Shown here: piece after piece, positions 1-8,182 of the stretch | Layout: each line of letters starts with the position of its first letter | How positions within the stretch are numbered: position 1 is the first letter of the stretch | DNA from: Streptomyces sp. CB02414 | GTDB lineage: Bacteria; Actinomycetota; Actinomycetes; Streptomycetales; Streptomycetaceae | DNA: 64,000 bases | Assembly (NCBI RefSeq): GCF_001905385.1 | Contig: NZ_LIPF01000005.1 | Span: 248,001 to 312,000, forward strand | Direction of reading: 5' to 3' | Made by a program: the position numbers and the translations under genes | Notes under the pieces: model-generated | Told to the model about the DNA's origin: nothing | The model's input: the letters and a program-made list of their open reading frames with translations, nothing else | Databases searched by the model: none

Positions 1-1
1 T

Positions 2-1036
2 TTCACCACCCCGCCGCGGCCACTCGACGTGACTGCGCTCTTCCCTCAACTGGCCCCGCTGGCGCGCACGGCGACCCGGCTGCACCCGCGGCCGGGGTCG
101 CCGACCGTGCACGACAGCTCCGTCGGCGGGCCGCTGCTGTGGCCCGCCGACGAGCCGTGGCCGTACTGCGAAGGACCGCACGACAGGCGCGCGGCGCCGG
201 TGGTCCACGCGCCGGACGACGTCCGGCTCCTGCGTCGCGACCGCGCGGAGGCTACCGAGCGGCTGCGCCGCGACCCTCAGGCCCCCGAGTGGACCCCTGA
301 GGAACTGGAGACGGCAGAGCGGATCCGGGCGGGCCGTCCGTGGTTCGACGGCCCGGTCGCCCTCCTGCCCGTGGCCCAGCTGTACGCCCGCGACGTCCCG
401 TTCCCGTGCCCGCCCGGCGCGGACCTCCTCCAGGTCCTGTGGTGCCCCTTCGACCACGAGATGCCCCACCCCCGGACATCCCTCTTCTGGCGCTCCTCCG
501 CCACCGTCACCGAGGTGCTCGACGCGCCGCCCGAGCCGCCGGTCATCCAGCTCGCCGACTACCTCCCGGAGCCGTGCCTGCTCTCACCGGAGCAGGTCAC
601 CGAGTTCCCCGGCCCCCTGGAGCTGGACGAAGAGCTGAGCGACCAGATGGAGGACATGAGCCGCTGGGAGACGGTCGACCCGGCGCTGTACAGCTCGTAC
701 GCGGACGACCCGCAGGAGTTGTACTTGACCAACCTCTGCCACGCCCCCGGCTGGAAGACCGGCGGCTGGTCTCACTGGATGGTCACCGATCCCCGTGACC
801 TCCCCTGCCCCGAGTGCGGCACCGAGGAGGTCCCACTCCTCACCATTGCCTCCTGGGAATGGGACGGCGGCAGCGTGACCTGGGTCCCCGAGGAGGAACG
901 GGCGAACCCGACCCCGCGTCGCCTAGGTGCGCACGACAGCAACTTCACGCTGATCGACATCGGCGGCGGCAACAACCTCCAACTCCACGCCTGCCCGGCC
1001 GACCCCTCCCACCCCCACATCGAACTGGTGCAGTGA
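2..1036 (+). CDS. DUF1963/YwqG-like protein, 5'-truncated copy 1 of a tandem pair
   Basis: Function is unknown. The frame is open back to base 2, and the residues before the first in-window GTG (base 29) match the N-terminus of the downstream paralogue (both read FTTPPRP), so the true start lies outside the window. Visible blocks are GGPLLWPADEPWP near the N-terminus, PLLPVAQLYARDVPFP and DLLQVLWCPFDH in the middle, a CPEC pair, and a C-terminal NLQLHACPADPSHPHIELVQ. This order (rich Pro/Trp 'GG.P..P...WP', then a 'fiaQl...lpfP..g.LqffwcpfDh' strand, then a CP.dP.H end) resembles the DUF1963/YwqG fold. The family call comes from the motif pattern only. The stop overlaps the GTG start of copy 2 (GTGA), so the two are probably co-translated. 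Confidence 0.6.
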   Translation, partial: FTTPPRPLDVTALFPQLAPLARTATRLHPRPGSPTVHDSSVGGPLLWPADEPWPYCEGPHDRRAAPVVHAPDDVRLLRRDRAEATERLRRDPQAPEWTPEELETAERIRAGRPWFDGPVALLPVAQLYARDVPFPCPPGADLLQVLWCPFDHEMPHPRTSLFWRSSATVTEVLDAPPEPPVIQLADYLPEPCLLSPEQVTEFPGPLELDEELSDQMEDMSRWETVDPALYSSYADDPQELYLTNLCHAPGWKTGGWSHWMVTDPRDLPCPECGTEEVPLLTIASWEWDGGSVTWVPEEERANPTPRRLGAHDSNFTLIDIGGGNNLQLHACPADPSHPHIELVQ

Positions 1037-2076
1037 CGAGCATGCCGGGAGCGCGCTTGAGCTTCACCACCCCGCCGCGGCCGGTCGACGTGGCCGCGCG
1101 CTTCCCTCAACTGGCCCCGCTGACGCGCACGGCGACCCGGCTGCATCCGCGGCCGGGGTCGCCGACGGCGCACGACAGTTCCGTCGGCGGGCCGCTGCTG
1201 TGGCCCGCCGACGAGCCGTGGCCGCACTGCGCGGAACCACACGCGAGGGGTGCGACGCGCAGAGTCCTGTCCCCCGAGGACATCCGGCTCCTGCGCCGCA
1301 TCCAAGCGGCGGTGGCAAGCCGGCGGCACCTCGGCCCCCCGGCCTCCCGTCCCACGCCCGAGGAACTGGCCACCGAGAAGCGGATCCTCCAGGGCCGCAC
1401 CTGGCCCGAGGGCCCGGTCCCCCTGCTCCCCGTCGCCCAGCTGTACACCCGCGACGTCCCCCTCCCGTTCACCCCGCCCGGGGCCGACCTCCTCCAGGTC
1501 CTGTGGTGCCCCTTCGACCACCCCACCCACCCCCGTACCGCGGTCTTCTGGCGCTCCGCAGGCACCGTCACCGACATCCTCGACGCACCGCCCGAACCGC
1601 CCGCGATCAAGTCTCAGGGCTACCTCCCGGAGCCGTCCGTGCTGGCACCGGAGCGGGTCACGGAGTACCCCGCCTTCGGGGAGCTGGACCAGAAGCTGCG
1701 GCAGGAGCTGGGCGACCCGATCCGGTGGGACGGCTCCTGTCCCGCCGCCCCGCAGGAGTCCTACGACAACGACCTGTCCACTTCGCCCGGCTGGAAGACC
1801 GGTGGCTGGTCGCGCTGGAGCCTGACCGACCCCGCGCCCCGCAGCTGCCCGGAGTGCGGCACCGAGGCGCTCCCGCTCCTCACCGTCGCAACCCTCGAAT
1901 GGGACGCCGGCAGCGAGAGCTGGGCCCCCGAGGAGGAGAGGACGAACCCGACTCCGCTCCTCCCCGGCACCCCGCCCGCGAACTTCACCCTGATCGGGAC
2001 GGCCCGCGGTTCCAACCTCCAGCTCCACGGCTGCCCGGCCGACCCCTCCCACCCCCACATCGAACTGGTCCAGTGA
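1033..2076 (+). CDS. DUF1963/YwqG-like protein, copy 2 of a tandem pair
   Basis: Paralogue of the preceding gene, about 347 residues. The GTG at 1033 overlaps the TGA of copy 1 (GTGA), and an in-frame ATG lies three codons later at 1042; GTG is chosen because of the overlap. It shares the GGPLLWPADEPWP, DLLQVLWCPFDH, CPEC and C-terminal CPADPSHPHIELVQ blocks with copy 1. The first and last ~100 bases of the two genes are nearly identical at DNA level, while the middle (around residues 50-110 and 200-260) has diverged by substitutions and short indels. Such proteins are often encoded beside polymorphic toxin or stress genes, but nothing nearby fixes a role here. Confidence 0.6.
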   Translation: MTSMPGARLSFTTPPRPVDVAARFPQLAPLTRTATRLHPRPGSPTAHDSSVGGPLLWPADEPWPHCAEPHARGATRRVLSPEDIRLLRRIQAAVASRRHLGPPASRPTPEELATEKRILQGRTWPEGPVPLLPVAQLYTRDVPLPFTPPGADLLQVLWCPFDHPTHPRTAVFWRSAGTVTDILDAPPEPPAIKSQGYLPEPSVLAPERVTEYPAFGELDQKLRQELGDPIRWDGSCPAAPQESYDNDLSTSPGWKTGGWSRWSLTDPAPRSCPECGTEALPLLTVATLEWDAGSESWAPEEERTNPTPLLPGTPPANFTLIGTARGSNLQLHGCPADPSHPHIELVQ

Positions 2077-2210
2077 ACGGCAGGCCGCCTTCCTGTCGGA
2101 GCGCAGCGACGTTCCTCACAGCCCGCAAGCCCGAAGTGTGCCGCGTGTACAGTGAAGACCGCCCTTGACCTGCAAAAAGCAGGCAGGGAGCCGTCTTACA
2201 GGAGTTCGAC

Positions 2211-2630
2211 ATGCTGCGCACCATGTTCAAGTCCAAGATCCACCGCGCCACCGTCACCCAGGCCGACCTGCACTACGTCGGCTCGGTGACCATCGACGCC
2301 GACCTGCTGGACGCCGCCGATCTGCTGCCCGGCGAGCTCGTGCACATCGTGGACATCACCAACGGGGCCCGGCTGGAGACCTACGTCATCGAGGGCGAGC
2401 GGGGGTCCGGGGTGATCGGGATCAACGGGGCCGCGGCTCACCTCGTCCACCCCGGCGACCTGGTGATCCTCATCAGCTACGCCCAGGTCACCGATGCCGA
2501 GGCGCGGTCCTTGCGGCCGCGGGTGGTGCACGTGGACGCGGACAACCGTATCGTCGCCCTGGGCGCCGACGCGTCCGAGCCGGTGCCGGGGTCGGACCAG
2601 GAACGCAGCCCCCAGGCCGTGCCGGCCTGA
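2211..2630 (+). CDS. panD: aspartate 1-decarboxylase (pantothenate/CoA synthesis)
   Basis: Converts L-aspartate to beta-alanine for pantothenate and CoA. The protein is 139 residues, normal for PanD. It keeps the self-processing site Gly24-Ser25 (HYVGSVTID), where the chain cleaves itself to form the pyruvoyl cofactor, as well as Lys9, Arg54 and Tyr58, the known active-site residues, and the conserved NGAAAHLV segment. The ATG follows AGGAG by about six bases. The genes on both sides are in the same direction but have no obvious pantothenate role; panB and panC are not here, so panD seems to stand alone or to be transcribed with the small genes after it. Confidence 0.97.
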   Translation: MLRTMFKSKIHRATVTQADLHYVGSVTIDADLLDAADLLPGELVHIVDITNGARLETYVIEGERGSGVIGINGAAAHLVHPGDLVILISYAQVTDAEARSLRPRVVHVDADNRIVALGADASEPVPGSDQERSPQAVPA

Positions 2631-2663
2631 CGTACCCGACCCGCACGGACGAGGAGCGTGGCC

Positions 2664-3008
2664 ATGAGCGAGATCGAGATCCGTGACGACCGGGCGGCCG
2701 GCCGCCTGGAGGCGATCGGTGGCGGCGAGGTCGTTGGCCGCATCGAGTACTTCGTCCTGGACGCCCCCGAGCGCGCCCTCGTCCCCGTGCACACCGTCGT
2801 CGAGCCTGCCCACGAGGGGCAGGGCATCGCGGGTTCGCTGGCGCGCGAGCTGTACGCCGCCGCCCGGCGCGAGGGCGTCGTCGTGGCCCCGCTGTGCCCC
2901 TACGTCGTGAAGTGGGCCGAGCGGCACCCGGACCAGGCTCCCGCTGCCGGCCCCGAGCTGCTGCGCGCGGCGAAGGAGTGGCTGGTGGCGCATCCGGAGC
3001 GGTTCTGA
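2664..3008 (+). CDS. small GNAT-like N-acetyltransferase (YjdJ/COG2388 type)
   Basis: About 114 residues. The core is a minimal GNAT fold: a beta-strand IEYFVLD, the strand-turn HTVVEPAHEGQGIAGSLARELYAAAR, whose G-x-G-I-A segment is the acetyl-CoA pyrophosphate loop, and a final VVAPLCPYVVKWAERHP. That last block with CPYV..W...HP is typical of the COG2388 'uncharacterised acetyltransferase' family. The ATG at 2664 is preferred over the in-frame GTG at 2658, because GAGGAG (2651-2656) is correctly spaced only for the ATG. It lies 33 bases after panD and may share its transcript. The substrate is unknown. Confidence 0.85.
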   Translation: MSEIEIRDDRAAGRLEAIGGGEVVGRIEYFVLDAPERALVPVHTVVEPAHEGQGIAGSLARELYAAARREGVVVAPLCPYVVKWAERHPDQAPAAGPELLRAAKEWLVAHPERF

Positions 3009-3051
3009 CGCGGACAGAGAGTACGGAGCAGTACGGAGAAGGGGAGTGCGC

Positions 3052-3690
3052 ATGCTGGCGCTGCTGCACACCTCGCCCGTGCACGTTCCCCTCTTCGACT
3101 CCCTGCGGGACGAGGCGCACCCGGGTCTGGAGCTGAGGCATCACGTCGATGCCGGTTTGCTGGGCCGGGCGCGGCAGGAGGGTCCGGAGGCGGTGGCCGG
3201 AGCCGTCCGGGCGGTGCTGCGGCGGGCCGTCGCGGAGGGGGCGCGGGCCGTCGTGTGCACCTGCTCGACCATCGGCGGCGTCGCCGAGGCGGCCGCGGCC
3301 GAGGTCGGGGTGCGGGTGCTGCGGGTCGACCGGCCGATGGCCGCCGACGCGGTGGCCGCCGGTCCGCGTGTCGTCGTTCTCGCCGCCCTGGAGAGCACGC
3401 TCGCGCCGACGACCGCGTTGATCGAGGAGGAGGCCCGGCGCGCCGGACGTTCCGTCGAGGTACGGGTACGCCTCGTCGATGGTGCGTGGCCGCGGTCCGA
3501 GGCCGGTGACACCGTGGGCTACCTGCGGCTCGTGGCCGAGGCGGCCGATGCCGTCACCGGCGCCGACGTGATCGTCCTGGCCCAGGCATCCATGGCACCG
3601 GCCCGGGAGGCGACGCGGACCGCGGTTCCGGTGCTGGCCAGTCCCGCGCCGGGACTGGCGGCCGGGGCGGCGGCAGCGGGGACCGGGTGA
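3052..3690 (+). CDS. aspartate/glutamate racemase-like protein
   Basis: About 212 residues. The fold signature is that of the Asp/Glu racemase superfamily: an N-terminal LLHTSPVHVPLFDSL strand, a central VVCTCSTIGGVAE loop with a cysteine in the position of the first catalytic Cys, and a later strand VIVLAQASMAP where many family members have the second Cys. Here that second site reads A-Q-A-S, so the second catalytic cysteine is absent. It may therefore be a non-racemising relative (decarboxylase- or hydrolase-like) or a binding protein. ATG 3052 is chosen over GTG 3046 because the GAAGGGG ribosome site is too close to the GTG. Its substrate cannot be told from the context. Confidence 0.7.
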   Translation: MLALLHTSPVHVPLFDSLRDEAHPGLELRHHVDAGLLGRARQEGPEAVAGAVRAVLRRAVAEGARAVVCTCSTIGGVAEAAAAEVGVRVLRVDRPMAADAVAAGPRVVVLAALESTLAPTTALIEEEARRAGRSVEVRVRLVDGAWPRSEAGDTVGYLRLVAEAADAVTGADVIVLAQASMAPAREATRTAVPVLASPAPGLAAGAAAAGTG

Positions 3691-3810
3691 TGCCGGCCGG
3701 GCCACCTGGGTCTGTCCCGTCACGCGGGGGAGTGACTGGGGAGGCGGCCCCCGGGTAGGCGGGGGACAAGTCCAGAGCCGACGTCGACCGACTGGCCGGA
3801 GGACAGTGCC

Positions 3811-4101
3811 ATGACGAACCCGTATCCGGATCCCGTCCCGCCCGGACCCACCCCGGGCCCCGACCCGGAACCCCCGCAGCCGCCCCCGGACCCGGCCCGG
3901 CCTCCGGCCCCCGGCCCGGAGCCGACCCCGCCGCCTCCGCCGCCGGGCCCCGGTCCGGAACCCACGCCCCAGCCCCCGGGCCCCGGCCCGCAGCCGACCC
4001 CGCCGCCCCCGCACCCGGGCCCGCCCGAGCCCTCCCCGTCACCGATCCCGCCGGGGCCGGAGCCGGTGCCCAACCCGGAACCGGGACCACCGCTGACCTG
4101 A
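3811..4101 (+). CDS. proline-rich low-complexity small protein
   Basis: 96 residues, more than half proline, built from irregular P-x-P-x-P and PGPEP/PEPTP units with no hydrophobic segment, signal peptide or cysteine. The start ATG has GGAGG about nine bases upstream (GGCCGGAGGACAGTGCC-ATG), which argues for real translation. The coding strand is strikingly C-rich. Because composition alone can create such frames in GC-rich DNA, the call rests on the ribosome site, the clean start and stop, and the place between two ordinary genes. It ends 24 bases before the convergent end of gnd. Function unknown; it might be an extended polyproline linker or a wall-associated peptide exported by a non-classical route. 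Confidence 0.55.
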   Translation: MTNPYPDPVPPGPTPGPDPEPPQPPPDPARPPAPGPEPTPPPPPPGPGPEPTPQPPGPGPQPTPPPPHPGPPEPSPSPIPPGPEPVPNPEPGPPLT

Positions 4102-4125
4102 ACCGTGCGGAGACCGCAGGAGAGG

Positions 4126-5580
4126 CTAGTGACCGTTCTCGCCGGTCTCGGTCTCGGACCGGTCGCGGGACCACAGCGTGTGGAAGACGCCGCTTCTGTC
4201 GGTGCGCCGGTAGGTGTGCGCGCCGAAGAAGTCCCGCTGCCCTTGGACGAGCGCGGCGGGCAGGCGCTCGGCGGCGAGCGAGTCGTAGTAGCTGAGCGCG
4301 GAACTGAAGCCCGGTACGGGCACGCCGGACAGGGCGGCGGTGGAGACCACGCGCCGCCAGGCGGCCTCGCCGTCGGCGACGGCCTGCGCGAAGTACGGGG
4401 CTTCGAGCAGCGTGGTGATGTCCGGGTGCTCGGTGTACGCCTGGGCGATGCGGTCGAGGAACCGTGCCCGGATGATGCACCCGCCGCGCCAGATCTTGGC
4501 GATCCGATCCTTGTGGATGTCCCAGCCGTACTTGTCCGCGCCCGCGGTGATGGCGTCGAAGCCCTGCGCGTACGCGACGATCTTCGAGGCGTAGAGAGCC
4601 GCGGCCACGTCCTCGGCGAACGAGGGGGAGGCCTGCTGGACCTGCGGCCGGGAGCCGGCGGTCAGCCGGCGCACCGCGGCACGCTGCTCGGCCTTCCCGG
4701 AAACCGCCCGCGCGAAGACGGCCTCCGCGATCCCGCCCACCGGCACGCCCAGGTCGAGGGCGTTCTGCACGGTCCACACGCCGGTGCCCTTGGAACCGGC
4801 CTGGTCCAGCACGACGTCCACGAACGGCTGACCCGTGGCCTCGTCGACATGGCGCAGGATCTCGGCGGTGATCTCGACGAGGTACGACTCGAGCGGACCC
4901 CGGTTCCACTCGGCGAAGACGTCGGCGATGGCGTCCGGCCGCAGACCGCCCACCGTGCGCAGCAGATCGTAGGCCTCGCCGATCAGCTGCATGTCGGCGT
5001 ACTCGATACCGTTGTGGATCATCTTGACGAAGTGACCGGCGCCGTCGGCGCCCACGTGCGTGACACAGGGCTCGCCCGAGACGACCGCGGCGATCGAGGC
5101 GAGGACGGGCCCGAGGGTCCGGTAGGCCTCCTCCGAGCCGCCCGGCATGATCGACGGGCCCTTCAGCGCGCCTTCCTCGCCGCCGGAGATCCCGACGCCG
5201 ACGAAGTGGATGCCGGTGGGGGCGATCCGCTTCTCCCGGGCGATGGTGTCCTGGAAGTTGGCGTTGCCGCCGTCGACGATGATGTCGCCCGGCTCGAACC
5301 GCTCGGCGAGCTGGTCGATGACGGCGTCCGTGCCCGCGCCCGCCTGCACCATGATGACGGCGGTGCGGGGCTTGGCCAGCGAGGCGACGAAGTCGTCGAT
5401 CGACTTGCCGGCGATGAAGCCCGCCTCCGGGTGCTCGGCGACGAGGCTCTCGGTGCGGGCGTAGGTGCGGTTGTGGACGGCGACGACGTTGCCCTCGCGG
5501 GAGGCGAGGTTGCGCGCCAGGTTCGAGCCCATCACCGCCAGCCCCACGACACCGATGTTGGCGGCTTGGCTGGTCTTCAT
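4126..5580 (-). CDS. gnd: 6-phosphogluconate dehydrogenase, decarboxylating
   Basis: Oxidative pentose phosphate pathway enzyme: 6-phosphogluconate + NADP to ribulose-5-phosphate + CO2. It has 484 residues, the length of the long (dimeric) family. Seen in order: the dinucleotide loop GLAVMGSNLARN (about 12-23), the substrate-binding block GGEEGALKGPSIMPGG (about 128-143) and the catalytic helix HVGADGAGHFVKMIHNGIEY with the general-base lysine. The C-terminus has the expected SALSYYD and LVQGQRDFFGAHTYRR segments. The start at 5580 (MKTSQ) is preferred to a longer in-frame start at 5610 because AGAGG sits nine bases upstream of it. No zwf or other pentose phosphate gene is adjacent, so it is probably monocistronic. 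Confidence 0.97.
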   Translation of the reverse strand: MKTSQAANIGVVGLAVMGSNLARNLASREGNVVAVHNRTYARTESLVAEHPEAGFIAGKSIDDFVASLAKPRTAVIMVQAGAGTDAVIDQLAERFEPGDIIVDGGNANFQDTIAREKRIAPTGIHFVGVGISGGEEGALKGPSIMPGGSEEAYRTLGPVLASIAAVVSGEPCVTHVGADGAGHFVKMIHNGIEYADMQLIGEAYDLLRTVGGLRPDAIADVFAEWNRGPLESYLVEITAEILRHVDEATGQPFVDVVLDQAGSKGTGVWTVQNALDLGVPVGGIAEAVFARAVSGKAEQRAAVRRLTAGSRPQVQQASPSFAEDVAAALYASKIVAYAQGFDAITAGADKYGWDIHKDRIAKIWRGGCIIRARFLDRIAQAYTEHPDITTLLEAPYFAQAVADGEAAWRRVVSTAALSGVPVPGFSSALSYYDSLAAERLPAALVQGQRDFFGAHTYRRTDRSGVFHTLWSRDRSETETGENGH

Positions 5581-5701
5581 CCGGACCTCTTTCGATCGGT
5601 TGTCGGGCACCCTGGCTTTTGAGACTAGTCGGCGGACGGGGGCCAGGACGGGGAATGCCGGGGTGTCGTGATTCGTCCCCGTCCCCGTCCCTGTTTCCGG
5701 A

Positions 5702-5747
5702 ACGGCGACGGGGGCGCCACCTCAGTGGGTGGCGCCCCCGTCGCCGT
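5702..5747. terminator. perfect 20-bp hairpin between gnd and the PQQ dehydrogenase gene
   Basis: Bases 5702-5721 and 5728-5747 are perfect inverted repeats of 20 bp with a 6-base loop. It lies 39 bases past the stop of the leftward PQQ dehydrogenase gene and upstream of gnd, so it should end the dehydrogenase transcript. There is no clear T-tract, as is common for GC-rich Streptomyces terminators. Confidence 0.85.
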
Positions 5748-5785
5748 GCGTGCCGCGCCGGTCGGCGGGCTGTGCGTCCGGTCGG

Positions 5786-7906
5786 TCAGTCGGCCGGGAC
5801 CAGTGCGACCTCGTCGCTGCCCGAGAGGGCCGGCAGGCCGTCCGGGGGCGTGTCCTTGTAGCTGGCGTTGAAGACCGCCCGCAGGTTGTCCGCACCGGCG
5901 TGGCCGCCGTCCACGAACGTTTCGAACGATCCGGAGCAGCCGGTGCTCGTGGACAGCGGGTGTCCGTGCGTGTCGTGGCCGAGGATGAACGAGACACTGA
6001 CCTTTGAGCAGTCCACCGGCTGGTCGTCGGTGACGGTGACCTCCCACGTCACCGTGTCACCCCAGTGGAACTCCGTGCCGCCGTGCGGGGACGGGTCGGT
6101 CGTCAGCGAGACGACCGGCGCCTTGTTGCCGACGACGACCGGAACCGAGGCGGAGGCCGAGCGGCCGGTGCTGTCGGTGACCTTCAGCGTGGCGTCGAAG
6201 ACGGCGTTGTCGGTGAACGTGTGCTCCGGGTTCGCCTCCCTGGAGTCCACCTTGCCGTCGGCGTCGAAGTCCCAGGCGTAGCTGAGGGCGTCACCGTCGG
6301 CGTCCTTCGTGCCGGCGCTGGAGAACTGGACCGTCAGCGGGCTGGTGCCGTTGACGACGTCCGCGGCGACCTTGGGCTCCGGGGTGCGGTTGCCGCGCGT
6401 GTAGTCGATGCGGGACAGCTGGGCCTCGGGCAGCTCCGCGAAGTACCCGGTGCCGTACTCCAGGACGTACAGCGCGCCGTCCGGACCGAACTCGGCGTCG
6501 ATCGGGCCGTCGGTCTTGATCGAGGGGATCGCGTCCTCGATCTTCTCGACCTCGTTCCTCTTGCCGAGGGTGATGGCCTTCATCTGGTCGCGGGTCCACT
6601 CGTAGAAGAGCGGCTTCCCGTCGAAGTACTCGGGCCAGCGGTTCTGGGCCCTGTTCCGCTTGTCGTAGTCGTACACGGGGCCGCCCATGGGGCCGATGCC
6701 GCCCGTGCCGAGCTCCGGGAACTCCTCGGACGCGCCGTAGCCGTAGACGATCTCCGCGTCCGTGACCGGCGGCAGCTTGCTCAGACCGGTGTTGTGGCGC
6801 GAGTCGTTGACCGGCTTCGCGCAGTCGAAGGCGCCGTTCGACTTCTCGGTGGCGAAGTCGTAGTCCTGGTACGGCATGTCCCGGGTCACGCAGAACGGCC
6901 AGCCGTAGTTGGCGGGTCGGTCGATGACCATCCAGCGGCCGTGGCCGGCCGGGCCGCGGTCGGGGTTCGCCTCGTTGGCGTCGGGCGAGTAGTCGCCGAC
7001 GTAGACGTCACCGGTCTTGTCGTCCACCCCGAAGCGGAAGGGGTTGCGCAGTCCCATGGCGTAGATCTCGGGACGGGTCTTCGGGGTGCCCGGCTTGAAG
7101 AGGTTGCCGCGCGGCACCACGTAGCTGCCGTCCCGCTTGACCTTGATGCGCAGGACCTTGCCGCGAAGGTCGTTGGTGTTGCCCGAGGTGCGCCGCGAGT
7201 CGAAGGCCGGGTTGCGGTCGGCGCTGTCGTCGAGCGGGGCGTAGCCGTCCGAGGCGAACGGGTTGGAGTCGTCACCGGTCGAAAGGAACAGGTTGCCCTT
7301 TCGGTCGAAGTCGATCTTGCCGCCGACGTGGCAGCAGATGCCGCGGTCGGCCGGCACGTCGAGGATTTTCTGCTCGGTGTCGAAGGCGAGCTTGTTGCCC
7401 TCGAGCTTGAACCGCGACAGCCGGGTGACACCCTTGTACTCGGCGAAGTCCGCGGCCGTGCCGTACTCCGGAGCGTCGCCCTCGTTGACGCCGGGGGTGT
7501 CCGGGTCGTCCATGGGGGTGTCGAGGCGGGGCGAGTAGTACAGGTAGACCCAGTGGTTCTTGCGGAAGCCGGGGTCTACGGCGATCCCCTGGACGCCCTC
7601 CTCGTCGTGCTGGTAGAGACCCGCCGGGCTCTTCTTCATGTCGGCGGCGAGGAAGTTCACGCCGCTCTTCGGATCGTGGATCCGGACCTCTCCCGTACGC
7701 GCGGTGTGCAGCACCCGCGAGTCGGGCAGGACGGCGAGGGCCATGGGCTCGCCCGGACGGTCGTTGAGGGTGACCTTCTGGAAGGCCGCCGGATCCGGCG
7801 GCGCTGGGTCCGATTTCGCGGCTTGGGCCGGGGACAGTGGAAGGAGCCCGACGGCCCCTGCCAGCGTTGCCGCCCCCACGAAGGTGGCGAACCGTCTGAT
7901 ACGCAC
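5786..7906 (-). CDS. secreted PQQ-type sugar dehydrogenase with PKD domain
   Basis: 706 residues. A Sec signal peptide (MRIRRFATFVGAATLAG ... AQA-AKS, about 1-29) directs export. The beta-propeller follows: LPDSRVLHTARTGEVRIHD, GVQGIAVDPGF, WVYLYYSP, CCHVGGKIDFDRKGNLFLSTGDD, YAMGLRNPFRFGVD and VGDYSPDANE are all signature blocks of soluble glucose/sorbosone dehydrogenases that use pyrroloquinoline quinone. After about residue 520 a PKD domain (DADGDALSYAWDFDADGK...HTFTDNAVFDATLKVTD) and a further Ig-like module with two cysteines complete the chain. It likely oxidises a sugar or oligosaccharide outside the cell, with PKD aiding binding to polymer or surface. Whether this organism makes PQQ is not shown here. 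The promoter region is shared with the divergent Rpf gene and holds GAAAGTTTC elements. Confidence 0.87.
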   Translation of the reverse strand: MRIRRFATFVGAATLAGAVGLLPLSPAQAAKSDPAPPDPAAFQKVTLNDRPGEPMALAVLPDSRVLHTARTGEVRIHDPKSGVNFLAADMKKSPAGLYQHDEEGVQGIAVDPGFRKNHWVYLYYSPRLDTPMDDPDTPGVNEGDAPEYGTAADFAEYKGVTRLSRFKLEGNKLAFDTEQKILDVPADRGICCHVGGKIDFDRKGNLFLSTGDDSNPFASDGYAPLDDSADRNPAFDSRRTSGNTNDLRGKVLRIKVKRDGSYVVPRGNLFKPGTPKTRPEIYAMGLRNPFRFGVDDKTGDVYVGDYSPDANEANPDRGPAGHGRWMVIDRPANYGWPFCVTRDMPYQDYDFATEKSNGAFDCAKPVNDSRHNTGLSKLPPVTDAEIVYGYGASEEFPELGTGGIGPMGGPVYDYDKRNRAQNRWPEYFDGKPLFYEWTRDQMKAITLGKRNEVEKIEDAIPSIKTDGPIDAEFGPDGALYVLEYGTGYFAELPEAQLSRIDYTRGNRTPEPKVAADVVNGTSPLTVQFSSAGTKDADGDALSYAWDFDADGKVDSREANPEHTFTDNAVFDATLKVTDSTGRSASASVPVVVGNKAPVVSLTTDPSPHGGTEFHWGDTVTWEVTVTDDQPVDCSKVSVSFILGHDTHGHPLSTSTGCSGSFETFVDGGHAGADNLRAVFNASYKDTPPDGLPALSGSDEVALVPAD

Positions 7907-8000
7907 CGAGAACTCCTTCGGTCTGGGATGAAACCAGGTGAAAGCCCGTGCGGAACAAGTCGGTTGGACGCTAAGGCGTCTACTTTCGACCCGTCAAGGA

Positions 8001-8030
8001 CAAAGTTTCAACTTTCTTGAGGAAAGTTTC
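8001..8030. promoter_or_regulatory. pair of GAAAGTTTC-like elements in the divergent promoter region
   Basis: GAAAGTTTC at 8022-8030 is a perfect odd palindrome, and CAAAGTTTC at 8001-8009 differs by one base; their starts are 21 bp apart (two helical turns). An AAAGT-ttca-ACTTT inverted repeat overlaps the left copy. They lie about 95-125 bp before the dehydrogenase start in an AT-richer stretch. Similar GAAA-S-TTTC elements have been reported near Streptomyces xylanase genes (from memory). A regulatory role is inferred. Confidence 0.45.
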
Positions 8031-8182
8031 TCGTGTAAGTACGATCTCGGAGGCCTGGGCCGCCTCGACGACCGTGCGTTCCACGCCACTTGATATGGCC
8101 AACCGGCCGATTGCCGTCTTGTCATGGCCTGTTACCGGCGCTTACTTTTGCCCCTCCTGACGCAATGTCGAGGGGGACCTCC

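Noticed and set aside
3052..3690. annotation as true aspartate racemase
   Set aside because: The second catalytic Cys is missing, so only superfamily membership is supported.
8031..8182. c-di-AMP (ydaO) riboswitch before the Rpf gene
   Set aside because: Some Streptomyces rpf genes carry one, but I could not match the conserved pairing and loop sequences here.
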